Of a stretch of 64,000 bases of DNA, positions 1 through 11,900 are shown piece by piece; position 1 is the first letter of the stretch, and each line of letters starts with the position of its first letter. Below the pieces are notes generated by a model that made no database searches, was not told the DNA's origin, and saw nothing but the letters and a program-made list of their open reading frames with translations. The translations under genes and the position numbers were made by a program. Source of the stretch: Phoronis australis. Its lineage: Eukaryota; Phoronida; Phoronidae. The stretch is taken from assembly GCA_002633005.1 (NCBI GenBank), contig NMRA01000115.1:430884-494883 (forward strand), read 5' to 3'.

Positions 1-126
1 GGTTTCCCAAAACAATTGTCCACGGTAGGGGGTGCTTCCACTTGCCTTATAGAAACTCCTAGAGGGGAGTCTTTGAGCCGGACGTCCGTGACCGCAAAGA
101 CCACATTCGACTTCCCTATGCACTAG

Positions 127-470
127 TCACTTGAACCTTGACCAGGGTGGGTTATTTGTTTTCCCCATGGATACATATGACAACAATAGGTTATGATCCA
201 CGTCTGCATCCGCATTCACCCTATCCATAGGATGGCAATAAGGCTCATCCAAAGTCTTCCTTGCATTCTCAAACCTATAGGGTCTGACACTTACTGGTTT
301 CAACAGCTCCCTACCCTGGTCCCTCCAAGCGAGCACATTACCTTTCTCCAACGATAGAGGCTCTGCTACAAATGGACTTTCCAAGTGCGGCATGTGTCCG
401 AGTGCCAAAGCCTCGTTACCTCCCAGGGCTAACCGTGGGCTAAGGCATGTCCCCTAGTGTAGTAGACGCT
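127..470 (-). CDS. Unrecognised open frame, about 110 codons
   Basis: An open frame runs leftwards from just after a stop near 470 to a stop at 127. Its first ATG is at 408. It encodes a moderately charged protein with a PYRFENARKTLDEPY stretch and a C-terminal NNPPWSRFK. I recognise no domain, signal peptide or membrane segment. The Kolobok-like element at 573-2239 is inserted just upstream of it on the minus strand. It could be a fragment of an older retroelement or a chance frame, and I cannot choose between these. Confidence 0.2.
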
Positions 471-572
471 ACTGTGTACACAGCGGTTTGTCCAACATGT
501 CTCGATACGCAAAGTTCTGTGTTTTCTACCACCAGACGCAACTGACCTTAGACTCAAGAACCAGGGTATTAA

Positions 573-730
573 AGGCAAAGGCAACCTTTTTCCCTGTCAT
601 TTTGAGCTAAAATAAGGTTGGTTGGTTATTCTAGACATATTTTCCACTTAATTACAGCTTTTCGTAATTTTATTAACTACTCGTCCGCTACTCCGTAAGT
701 GACGTTTTAGGAGGCAAGCATTTCGCGCCA
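573..730 (+). repeat. Left terminal inverted repeat of the Kolobok-like element
   Basis: This pairs with 2082-2239 over about 160 bp. Shared landmarks include TGTCATTTTGAGCTAAAATA, GGTTGGTTGGTTAT, CGTCCGCTACTCC and GTGACGTTTT. Identity falls away inside about position 730. Confidence 0.88.
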
Positions 731-837
731 ATTTCTTTCCATATAGTCTGACTGTGAGAGCTGTCGAGTCAGTCATTGTTCTACCTCGGTTGTGTTAAGT
801 TCCGTCGTCGTTTGCTTTCATTTACTAGTCAGTCAAC

Positions 838-1671
838 ATGCCACAATGTTGCTGCGTACCAGGATGTACTACTTATCTTCGCTTCACGCGCATTTTGGGA
901 GTACCTTTGCATCGCTTTCCGATGGATGATACACTTCGCCGTACTTGGCTCGTTCGTGTGAAGAACGCAGCGTTACCTGTCCACGCAACGTACAAAACAG
1001 TGGAGAATTACCTTGTGTGTGGTAAGCACTTTCTGCCGTCCGATTACGAAAGAGATTTGTACGCTTAACTGATGAAGGTCCCTGCGAAACAACGTCTGAA
1101 GAAGGATGCCATTCCGTCTGTGTTGATTCCCGGCAGTGCCCCGTCGCCACCCCCGAGAAGTCCGTTTTTGAAGCGAGAAGCCTCGCGAGCTATGGCCAGT
1201 ACAGTGACTGGAGCCAGTGGAGGCACTTCATCTACTGTCACCCGTGCCTCCGAATGTACCCCAGAGCGTGCAATTCCTGGAACCAGTAGTGATTCGCCCT
1301 GTGCTGTTTTCTCCAGCCCAGAGCCTTTATTGAGTAGTGGGAATGATTACAGGCTCAGTTCGACACCCAGTGAAGAGGACAGTTCGTCGTCCAGTGAACA
1401 GATCGGTGAGCCAAACTTTGATAAGTTTATTGTGGACTTGTCTAAAGTGTTGGAGCTATTTAGAAGGTGCAAGGTGTGTGGCGAGGGAGTCACACGACAC
1501 GATGTAAGCAGTTTGGGTGCTCAGGTTACCTTCCAGTGGGAGTGTGTCGCGGGACACTCTGGCAAGTGGGACAGTTGTTCCTCTGTCCGTGGTATGCCGG
1601 AGGTCCACTTAACCAAGTTCAGTAGTGGCTTGGCCTCGTCGAACTCTGAACAGCACAAGCATTCCATTTAG
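838..1671 (+). pseudogene. THAP-domain transposase, N-terminal part, broken by one in-frame stop and truncated
   Basis: From the ATG at 838 the frame encodes a THAP zinc-binding DNA-binding domain at residues 1-75. Visible are the N-terminal cysteine cluster MPQCCCVPGC, the HRFP motif, a conserved Trp (RRTW) and the C-x2-H pair (VCGKHF). A TAA at 1066-1068 interrupts the frame. The same frame continues directly with LKKDAIPSVL, which corresponds to the usual AVPxxF box that closes a THAP domain. A Ser/Pro-rich linker follows, then CKVCGEG and WECVAGHSGKWDS, which resemble the C-x2-C, C-x3-H and W pattern ahead of the catalytic core in Kolobok transposases. The DDE core is absent and the frame ends near the deletion joint around 1615. 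It lies inside TTAA-flanked inverted repeats, so a transposon gene is far likelier than a host THAP gene. It is probably non-functional. Confidence 0.8.
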
Positions 1672-1906
1672 GTAGGCATAACAACGCACTCAGTGCATTT
1701 GCACCAAGATGTGTCACCACGTCTGTCCTCAGTAGCCGCCTCGTTTCTCTCTGTGCCTGTGCGTACTCTGCCTCGTTATACTCGGGCTCAAACATGTACC
1801 CACCCACTGAATGTCCGTGAAAAGATTCCTCGTCACCACTGCTGTGAAGAAGGTCTTCGTCACTCACACTACTGTCACTGTGATACGGGTCACCGACTCC
1901 AGCCAT
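1615..1906 (-). pseudogene. P2X7-ballast-like (Zn-Cys domain) protein, broken
   Basis: The reverse strand starts at an ATG at 1906-1904 and encodes an acidic Ser/Asp/Glu-rich leader followed by GGYMFEPEY, then an Arg/Glu-rich helix (EYAQAQRETRR). After a +1 shift near 1735-1750 it reads GDTSWCKCTECVVMPT, then a stop (TAA, complement of 1668-1670), then MECLCCSE. The FEPE leader plus WCxC-x2-C, MPT and EC-x-CC matches the cysteine-rich intracellular ballast of P2X7 receptors and its many stand-alone relatives in invertebrates. In P2X7 this region binds zinc. No channel portion is present here. The gene converges on the THAP transposase inside one transposon, and both lose their 3' parts at the same joint near 1615, consistent with one internal deletion. 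One frameshift and one stop make it a pseudogene. Confidence 0.72.
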
Positions 1907-2081
1907 TTTCAGCTTACAATACACTACACAACCCCTAAATCCAACGTAGTTGAGTTCTCTACTAACCTATCTTGCCGCAAAATACTCGCCGATGGAAAGT
2001 GTTGGCGACAATTGTTAAAAAACAGCACAAAACAAAAGTAGAATAGAACACATTCGCACGGTAAAGTCAACGCAAAACCAA

Positions 2082-2239
2082 GTGGCGGGAAACGCTTGCC
2101 TCCAAAACGTCACTTCTGGAGTAGCGGACGAGAAATTTATAAAATTACGAAAAGCTGTAATTAAGTGGAAAATATGTCTAGGATAACCAACCAACCTTAT
2201 TTTAGCTCAAAATGACATGGGAAAATGTTGCCTTCGCCT
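2082..2239 (-). repeat. Right terminal inverted repeat of the Kolobok-like element
   Basis: This is the reverse complement of 573-730 over about 160 bp, ending at CCTTCGCCT next to TTAA. Confidence 0.88.
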
Positions 2240-2243
2240 TTAA

Positions 2244-5200
2244 TTATCTAGGGTCACCTGGAAGGAGACAATGCGGTATCAAATCGGACACGAAGAGGTA
2301 CTCCTGAGCAGGCGCCCTAAAGGGCGATGGCTGGGTTAATGAGGCCTCCCACTCCAGAGCCAATAGTAAATCTTTCGAGAACAGAGAATACATCCAACGG
2401 GGTTTTCATCATCTAATATCGTTCGAAAAAGGCGGCTACCAAAGACAGAAAGCCCTCTTCCTCAACCCGATGTCCCACAAATTAGTCCATTACCCAGTCC
2501 ATGTGTTGCCGCCTATACTGAGGCAGTGCACGAGTATTGTTGTGTGAGAAGCTATGTGCATGTACTGGCAGTCGAAACTTAACGGCGGCGGAAGCTGAAA
2601 GCAGAGCGCTAAGCAGAGCTAAATACCACTACAATAGTCAATTGTCTGACATTACCCTTATCGACATTTTATCAGCCAAGCAAGTATTTTCATTGACCAC
2701 AAATACAAAATAATCCACATGTGGGCACACATTGCCAATCGTTGGGCAGATGCATACATGTCAATCAACACGGGAAATTTTTATTTGCTACGTATTTTGT
2801 CTTTTGTGTAGTGCACACGTAGCGCAAAAATGCTACCTAGTTTCAGTTATTTAAACGCATTTTGCCGATGTTCATGATAAAGTTTTCAAACCTTCGCCGG
2901 CAGTCTCTAATTTCATATCACGACCCTTCATCGACAGAGCCTAAGGAGTTACCAAGGAGTATACATGTAACAACACTCACAGTTACTAGATGTAAGAGCC
3001 TCTAATGGGTGAGTAGATACAGTAAAAGCAATGCATTTTGTCGTTTGACCATATTTTTGTCAGTACTATGGATTGAAATGTTTTTTTTTATTAACACATT
3101 TTAATTCCTTGTCATCAAAGAAGTGTACGCACATCATGGAAGTGCAGAGTTTCTAACAGAAAAGTTAAAGTTACAACTTTAATTACGAATCTGTTGAAGA
3201 AAATACAGTGTAGGATGCATGGATATTTTCTTAAGTGTTACGGGACCTACTTAGAACAGTTACTTTACCTCTAGAGGTTGAGATGGGGAGATGAGCGACG
3301 TTTTGAGTAAATCATCGATGTCCAGTTGAAATGGCTGCTCGTTCACACGAACGTCTTTAACAAGGTATTACATACTTTGTTATTACAAAAACACTTTTAA
3401 CTTATTCAACAACATGACTTAGTCAATTCTCGAAAATAATTTCCAGAGTGCAGGGTGGAAACGAGAATACTGGCACAAGCGGGGGTTTGGGGGGGTTCGA
3501 CCAGCCGACACAGCAAAACATGTAGAAAAATTTGTCAGTTTTCAGTTCTAGATCTACCCTTGGGGATAATGACAGGACATTGATGTTGTTGTGGGGGGGG
3601 GGCAATTTTTGCACGTCCAAAAACTACGAGATAGCTTGGTATTCACAGATTTTCAATAGCAAAGGGATTGACGTTTTTAAAATAAAGGAGACACTGCATT
3701 TTCCTGGGATCTCTCTCGGACAATGAAAATTAGAATCATCTGTAGCTCTCTTTCAGTTTTTCGTTATAATTTCTGGAAATTGCCAATCACTGGTTGTCTG
3801 GAGGACTAGAGAGGTTCCGATGACAGCGCCAATTGCTGCTCATTTCATGTTTTGAAATTTCACATACCTTCATATTTAATTGCACCGTGCCATTCATAGC
3901 CACTTTTTCATGTTTTGAAGGACCCGGCTCACGGACGTTGCGCCAATGATGAGATCAGTAATGCCACTTTTTCTTCTTTTTTGTGAAATCGAAGGTCCTT
4001 TGATGTTACGTAAGGTCACCTCTGTATAGATTTTAAAATGCGTTTCTTTTCCGTGTTTTATGGAACATAATAGAAAGTGTTAGATTTTTGTTCCGTTCAT
4101 TTATACCTTTACGTACACTTAAGGTTAAAATTATAAGTAAAAGTACCAGTTATTTTCACATTGTGTGTGAGATTTGACTTTTCTTTAACTTCTACTTTTC
4201 GTAAACGTAGACTGAAAGCCACTGAATTATAAGACTTTCTCCGGTGTAGGTCACGCCTGGCTAGACGTGAGGTAGACCGGAGACAGACCGGAGAGTGAGG
4301 CGTGAGTCGACCGTGACAACTGGCGTGAGCTTGAGCGTGACTGTGCTCGGAGCTTACCGTGAGTTAGGCGTGAACGAAACGCGAGCAGACTGTGAGCCAG
4401 GCGTGAGTCAAGCGTGAGGCATGTGTGAGTTTTTTGCCTTCTCTACAGTCGGCACAGTCGTAATTGCTATTCTCACTCGTTTACCGCGACTTGAACAAAG
4501 TGCTGTATCGCATTTCAAGAAGATTTGAATCATATAATAAACAACTGTAAGAACTTTGACAACATCGGTAAGGAATTCCTTACTGTGTTAGCAATACATA
4601 TAGTACTGGTCAGCTATGTAAGGCAACTATTCTATTTGACCGTTACGCAATATAGTTTACTATATAGTTCATTAAGCGTGTGGACGCACCACTTACTCAA
4701 CTGGAAGCCAAAGCATCAAGACGCAGCAAGTGAGTAATGCTATCTTTAATGCAGAAATGCATCATGAATATGTAATGAATTGTACGAAATATTGCATATT
4801 AGTGGATTAATTATTTGACATTTATTCTTTTCATATTAGTTATTAACTGTTTACTGTGTGTTATTTCTCATTTATGTTCATAATAGTGAGCTTAGATCGT
4901 TTAATTGTTAAACGATCTCTGCACCTCCGGCACAATGCCGAAGAAAGCAGATTTAGTATAGTGTGGGTTTCTGACTGAATTTGAGAGCTAACTTTAAGTT
5001 TGAAGATAAGTTGTCTATACAGCTTGTCTTTAAATATCGATTTCAGAATGCCACTTGTTATCCTTGTCTTTAGTTTATGCTTATACGTGTTGATTTTTTT
5101 GGTTTCGGAGGGTAAGTGTTTGTTCATTATTTCAGTTCAAGCTCGAGAGAAAATGTTGTAATTTGTGTTAACGTCGTTATCGTCATTGAGTATGATTTGG

Positions 5201-5766
5201 TCATATATTAATTTCTTTGAAGTCATGTATTTACCGTTTATTCAATGGAGTATGTGTCTTAATGTGCCTGCATACTTGAGCTTTATGGTTTGTTTTGGTG
5301 TCAATTATAATGAAGGTTAGGCAGTGGTCAGATAGAGACGATAATAGAATTCCGGCCCTGAGACCGACTATCATTAAATCAAAAAATGCATAAAGTTTCA
5401 TATTGGGGTTTAAGCTTATAAAGTCGAAGTTGAAGTCCCTCCACATAATTATTTCTTTGTTATATTCAAACAGGTTGGTTAGTTCAAGGGTACGTATATT
5501 CATTGAGGAATAGATCTTCGTGTCTGAATTCATTTGTGGGTGGTCAGTAAACATTAACAATAGTCAGTGTTTTATTCTCAGGCGTTCTTATACATGCGCT
5601 ATTAGTCCTTCCCATGAAGTAAAATTGTTAAGCCTAGTGACCTTCATAATTTCCAAGTATATATGATGAGATCTTCCTGACGAGAACAAGACTCGTGAGG
5701 TGGCATTGATGCAATAGAATACCCCGAAAGTAGGAATAAATTCGGATTACCATTTTGGCTTACCCA
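2244..5766. other. No recognisable gene; one short degenerate minisatellite
   Basis: Open frames here are short and resemble nothing I know. 2244-2600 is higher in GC and forms the right flank of the Kolobok insertion. The remainder is AT-rich. The only structured stretch is the GCGTGAG repeat at 4258-4430. Confidence 0.5.
4258..4430. repeat. Degenerate GCGTGAG minisatellite
   Basis: The words GCGTGAG, CCGTGAG, GAGCGTGAC and GTGTGAG recur about every 9-14 bases over 170 bp in an otherwise AT-rich region. The spacing varies, so this is a decayed short-period tandem array. Confidence 0.6.
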
Positions 5767-5922
5767 GGCGTGCGTTCAGTAGACGCTAGGACCTACGCTA
5801 GGACCTAGCTAAAGTCTAGTCAAGGTCACATGTTCTCTTTTAAAGTACACGGCAATATCTCACGTAATCTCGCAAAGTCTTGCTTTTTAGTGAGGTCCTA
5901 GCGTTACTGAACGGGAGGCAGG
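5767..5922. mobile_element. Small palindromic MITE, copy 1
   Basis: The ends are inverted repeats: CGTTCAGTAGACGCTAGGAC on the left and, on the reverse strand, CGTTCAGTAACGCTAGGAC on the right. ACGCTAGGACCT is duplicated just inside the left end. A second copy with the same ends and interior lies at 30839-30978, which shows this is a dispersed element. The length of ~155 bp, the lack of coding potential and the terminal inverted repeats fit a MITE. I could not settle the target-site duplication. Confidence 0.75.
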
Positions 5923-8900
5923 TTTCCTGAAGGCAGTTGATGTCAACACACTTGTGTGCTTCATGTCATTTCCTGAAATTCTGCAAACCTGGAAGAGATA
6001 GACTGTATATTGCCACTTAGTATGCATAACTTGTGTTTATCGTATTTACTTTAAAGTATTCAGAAACCATTGGTATCGTAGTATTGCGCTCGTTGATGAA
6101 ACTGTTTTCGTCATTCAGTCTCAGTTTGTCAGTTATGTATGTCAATGATGTTGTAATTGTCGTTTCCACCATAGGCGTTTAACATCTCTTTTGAATCTAA
6201 AGACATGTCACCTAACCTGTTAATGGGTTCATTCACGGTGGACGAACTAACATCGAAAAACTACTGTAGTATGAAGTAGGAAACTTAAAAACAAACATAA
6301 TTGGTTGAATCATCCAGTGATTAGATTAAGTGTTTACATTAATAGGCACACAACAGTGCGAGCCAGTCAGTTATTGATACTGTACATCACTTATGCATTA
6401 CCAAGGGAGTGGAAATGCTGATTCGCGGAGTTCTTGTAAACAAAAGTTACTGGACTGCCACTGAGTTGCTATCAGTTAATTATTATGTAGGGATTATCAG
6501 TTCATGGGTTCTGTCGTTGACTCTCATCTTCACTGAACCATCTGCACACTAGGCCGGTAGCCTGAATTTTTCCGTTTCATTTCAGCTGTCGACATTGAAA
6601 GAGTAGTTCGCTTTGGTTTTTCGTGAGGCATTCATTGACAAAACTGCTGCTGCCTATTTCTTTTATCTATCAGAAAATGCCTGACGCACATTATAGGTAG
6701 TAAATTTAACAACAATTTTGTCTCCAAATCGATGATTGCAGTAAAAAATTTTTGCATGGTGACGTTATATAGGTTAAGTTTGCGAACAATGTCCATTACA
6801 TGTTTGTCCTTATTGTCGTTTTCCGTTTTCATGACGCCAGTAACCAGTAAACAGTTCCGACGTGTATACTGTTTTCATCATTAGGTTAGCAATTTTTTCA
6901 TTTGGTTAGATTTCTCGCGAAGCTGTGACACTTCGTAGTTTAGTTGGTCACTTTCCTAGTTTTTTGGGCACTGTTCCTGGATTATGTTCACAAATTCTTC
7001 CAGAGTTTTGAAAGTACTGTACAAATGTACGCCAGTAACTTGTCTCTGAATGCATCTGATTCCAAGGTAGTAAACAGAACTGTTTCTTGTTCTTTAGTCA
7101 ACATTCTGTCTGTTAATAGGCAATATCCGTGTTCGAAAGACTAATAACGATGGTACTTCCCGTCATTTTTGCACGAGGACGAGTCTACAAGAACTATGAA
7201 ACATGTGGTGTAATGCACAAGTTAATAGCAACGTTTCCTCAACATGTTTTCCTTTTGATTTATAAAGCTCTCACTTTCATTACCACACTTTACCTATGCT
7301 GTATTTAACTTGCTGGGGTTTCCACAACTGCCGTAGACTACAAGTATTACAAAAACTTGCTGTTCGAAATACACCTCATTATACATGTACTTCCTTTCTC
7401 ATACTGACACGTTATTTCGGTCTCTGAATATTCTTTCCTAAAACGACATTTTCATATTTCCTGTCAAAGATTTTTCTATAAGTTTTGCAATAAGCTTTTA
7501 CCCCATATTTCTCAGGTTTTCATTATGATATCAATCTTGATTCATCCAAACGTTAAAGAAATGTCCCTTCAAGATACGCCGATTTTGTGTAACACTTCCA
7601 CCGCTCAACCCGTAATCACCAATATCACTCATTCAAGCCAAGAGCCTCTGCAACATTCTTCCAGAGCTTATTAATTAGTTGTCATATTATTCCATAAACA
7701 TAATTGAAAAGATATTTACTCACTCCATTCACGCCTTCTCCTCAGCCACAAAAATTCACCTGTTACAAAACTATTCAGAAAAATGCTCAATATCAAACCG
7801 CAGAATCTGTGCATCTCAGCATCGCTAAAATTTTAAAATTTTAAATGTGTGAGAGATATGTGTCTTACCTATCACCCTGATTCTTTTTTCCATGCGCTGT
7901 GTAATAAACTTCAATCATACAACAGCATAATTTTGGCTGCCCAGCCATTTTTATTCTTTATTTTTAGTTCTTTTTTACTTCCTAAATGTGTTTTTGTTAT
8001 TAGTATAATAAAATGCATAACGTATTCATTCGTTTTTTTTCGGTTGTTGAGCCCATCATGGTAAAGTTTAGTGTTTTTCATTCTTAATCTGTACCTTATT
8101 TTAGTTTCTCCCATTATTGCACCGGTAGTTTGAATTGTAATCCCTAGGTATGTGTCCATGTACATGTACACATTTTACATAAATACATAATCATTTTGTT
8201 GATACTCAACACAAGTTAATGCATCGCTCATGTAGTGAGATTGACTAACTACAAGTATAGGTATAGGTGGTTTTCATCCAAGCGGCTCCCATTGCCTTGT
8301 TTTAAAGTAATCAATGACTATGTATAGTATTAGTGAAGCTGAAGTTTAGTTGTTTACTTTCGGCTACTTCAAGTCCCAATCTTGTCACTTTAAGTTGCAC
8401 TTACAAAGTTGGAACAACTTGTTTAGATGCATGACTATTTGTATCTATCTATCTATATATCTATCTATCTATATATCTATCTATCTATCTATCTTTACTC
8501 TCTAGTGCCTTGATGGTAATGTTTGTATAACCTCACCTGCATATGTATACACATGCAACTGATATCTGACCCTCGGTACATGAAAGAATTTTGACTTTCA
8601 AGTGTGCCGCACCCACTGAAATGGTAACCATTTGTCTGTCTTTGTATAAAAACAATACCAAAAACGTTGAATGAAAATAGACCAACTTCCAGAAAAATAC
8701 AACTTCAAAAGTGACAACCAAGTCACCGCTAACTGGTACCCATACATGTACTTCTTTCTGTGTAGGCAGTTATATCACCTTGTAATATCGCCGCAGGCAC
8801 AGCCAGCCGAGGGGTTACATACATGTAGTAATACGTTAGTTGGTTTCATTTCATATTGATTGATTTGATAATTGATATTCATTTGTTTTGGGGATAGTTG

Positions 8901-11900
8901 AATAATAAAGCTAACTGATCATAATTTAAAAGATTTATATTTTTTGAAAAAATGCACATTCAGTTGTACCCACTATAATTCCAAATCAAATATTTGTTAT
9001 CAAGTGCATTCGATGTTTTAAACGTATCAATCCTTTGATTGCTCGGCCTTTTGTCGTCCACCAGTGTGTCAATTTGTAATGCTATTATTATAGTGGGTGT
9101 TCTGTTGCCCATCTTAGTTATTTATCATTATTAGTCGGTAGGCCACATCTCATAGCGTTCATCCTTGTGAGTACTTTGCGGAGCAACCTAGTTTTTTATA
9201 TGTGGCTAGGTAATATACCTATAAATCAAATTCCAAAAAGTTTCCACGTCTACACTTGCACATTTTTTTAAAAAATGTGTTTTTGTCGCACAAAAATATT
9301 ATGCACACTCCTGCCACTTAGTGGCACTTTTCTATTGAATTGATCAATCACATAACCAGATTGTATTGTTGTGCTTAGTTACTTCAATATGGCTGCTCCC
9401 ATGGAGTGTGATGTCTGTATAATTCAAGGTTTATCAAACAGCACAAAATTGTGATGCCAGAACCTGAAGAAGCTTAGAGAAGCATCCTGACGAAAGCTGA
9501 TGGACTGTGGAACTCTGTAGATCAGTAGATCAAAAAGAAGAAGAGGTGTCACAAACGTTTGTGCAGAAAACAGTTATATAGCCTATACACAGTATACTGC
9601 TGTAGAAGACCAAGTGTCAGACCAAAAATTGAAATGACATAGAAAGGCATAACAACGTTTCAAGACACCAGCAGTAGAACTAAAGTTGAAGCTGCTAAAA
9701 GTGATACAGTTGTTACCCAAAATTTCCCAAAAAAAATCAATTAGACTTCCCAAATCTAAAACACCCAATTAACCTGAGCAAGATAGGAACATTCTGAAAC
9801 ACGAGTGCATTATTTGTTAGCAGGAAAAGTACATGTAAATGTACATCTTGGTGTTTTCCAAGTGTGTTTCAATGTTTTTTTAACTTGTTCAGCCCCTTGG
9901 CTGCCAGGCCTTAGACAATACCGCTGACCCAGTAGAGACAGTGATCATACCATAGGTAATCCATATGCTGGATGCTTTTCGGCAAATTATGCATCACATT
10001 GGTTTAACCATAAATCATGTTCCTATAAGTTTAGAAGTACCGCGTAGAGAGGTGCCTCTGAGGAGGCCATTAATGTATTCATCTGTTCCCAGTTTAAACA
10101 AATACTCCTGCAATCCTGTTTTTCGAACTCACTTGTTCAGTTGCCATATCGACACGTTTTGCGCCAAGGGATAATCGTATGGCGTTATAGTGTGGGTGTG
10201 ATTTTAAGAGTCACTATATGAGAACGTCACTTATGGGAACATGACATGTCACGAATTTTAAATTTGATATAGTACATATATCACTTTGGGGTGAATTAGC
10301 TACAAAAACATAAAAATAAGTTTCGTCATTCGTCAGTTTGTCTATATATAACGAATAACTAAATCGGGTGAAAAAATGGCCTAACCCCTTTTCCGCGACT
10401 GTTGAAAATTCCCTATGTTTCCATGGGAAATAAATCACTTTGCGGGCGTTTAAACATACAAATTTGATTGAGTTATACACAACTATCCTTTTTGTAATTG
10501 AGAATGCCAAAAATAATTCAGAATGACATATTTTGATATTTTTAAGGAACTTTTGAATGCCTTGCCTCCACAGTTACTAATTTAGACTTATATAGAGGCC
10601 TATGCAATTCAAGCGCGCAAAAACGCACATCACCCACACATAGGTTCTGTGATAGCTACAGCTCTCGTCTTTGACAAGATATCGTTATTTCCGTGGACAG
10701 CCCCTTTTTTAATTCTCGAATTTACACTTTAGCGAAGGCACTTTCACCACTTTCACCTGTTTCATACTGCCACCAAATAAGGGCGGCAAAGCACAAAATA
10801 TGAAAAATATGATCAAAATTGGAAGTAAATTGCAATAAAAAATCATATTCAAACTTATTCAAGATAACGAGATTGGTTCGAGCGTTCTTTTAGCGAAATA
10901 TTGCGTTATTGACATTTAGCTAAGAAACGGAATGAGGTTCACGAAAATAGGTCACGCTCTGAAGGAAAATGGCAAAGCCAGCGAGCCGCTGTGTTACTTA
11001 CAACAATGATATTGTCAAATACCTGAAAAGTGTCAACGCAGTAGATCACTTGGAAGAATGGGAGTTGATTGGCAATCTGGCACGAATGGGAGTGTGAGAG
11101 ACAAAGGAACTGGCCAGCCTGTTAGAACAAAAGATTATAATGCCCAAAGCACAGTATGTGGCAGTATCTAGGCTGTAAGCCAAGGTGTACGTTTGCAGCC
11201 TCAGGAATGCAAAGGATGTTCACCACTCAATCCCAGGACAACGTCAACTTAATAACTCCTCATTTGAATGTGAGCTACGTAACAATTCATATTTTTTCTC
11301 AGAAATCTCACTGTGATTAGTCATACCATCTGAGAACTACTTTCAGCTGTGTATGAGGTCTGAAACAAAAGTTAAATATTTGATGGAATGGAATGTTCTT
11401 TCATAGTTTGATTTTTAAAAAGGACTTGTGTTCTAATGCTTACAACTAAGTTACCTATTTCAACTAGGAAAGTGGTTGCTTGGAAGTGGTTGCTTGGAAA
11501 GCATATGTGTACCGCTGACAGGCTCAAGGCCGAAACCAATGAGAACTAGGATTCCTCTTTAAATCATATAAATGATAGTATATTTATTCGATCTGTAAAC
11601 AACAAATTACAAAACATTAGAAACTAATTAATCTAAATAACAATTACTTGTCAAACACTATTTATAATTCCGATATACCGTAATAAGATTCCTAGCTTAT
11701 TATTTTGGTAAATCTAAACACATTACTGATCTAATTTCCATGATAGCTGCATCATAATCAAACATACTTGTATTAAACTATTAAACTTTCGTTATTTCTT
11801 ATTCACGCTATTTTTCATGATAGTCAAACATATTTCCGAGCTTTCTATTTGACAATAATTCTAAATAAACCTTATTTTACTTAAAAATTACAATACCAAT

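Larger units (their letters stand above)
569..2243 (+). mobile_element. Kolobok-like DNA transposon, complete to both ends, TTAA duplication
   Basis: The element spans 573-2239 and is flanked by TTAA at 569-572 and 2240-2243. Its ends read AGGCAAAGGCAAC on the left and, on the reverse strand, AGGCGAAGGCAAC on the right. The terminal inverted repeats continue inward for about 160 bp (573-730 and 2082-2239) with only scattered mismatches, so the copy is fairly young. Inside are a THAP-type transposase remnant on the plus strand and a P2X7-ballast-like remnant on the minus strand, running towards each other. A TTAA duplication plus a THAP transposase is the established signature of the Kolobok superfamily; piggyBac shares TTAA but not THAP. 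At 1.67 kb the copy lacks most of the catalytic region, so it is a deletion derivative and non-autonomous. Confidence 0.85.

Noticed and set aside
8442-8494. A CRISPR-like or regulatory array
   Set aside because: It is a simple TATC microsatellite without spacers.
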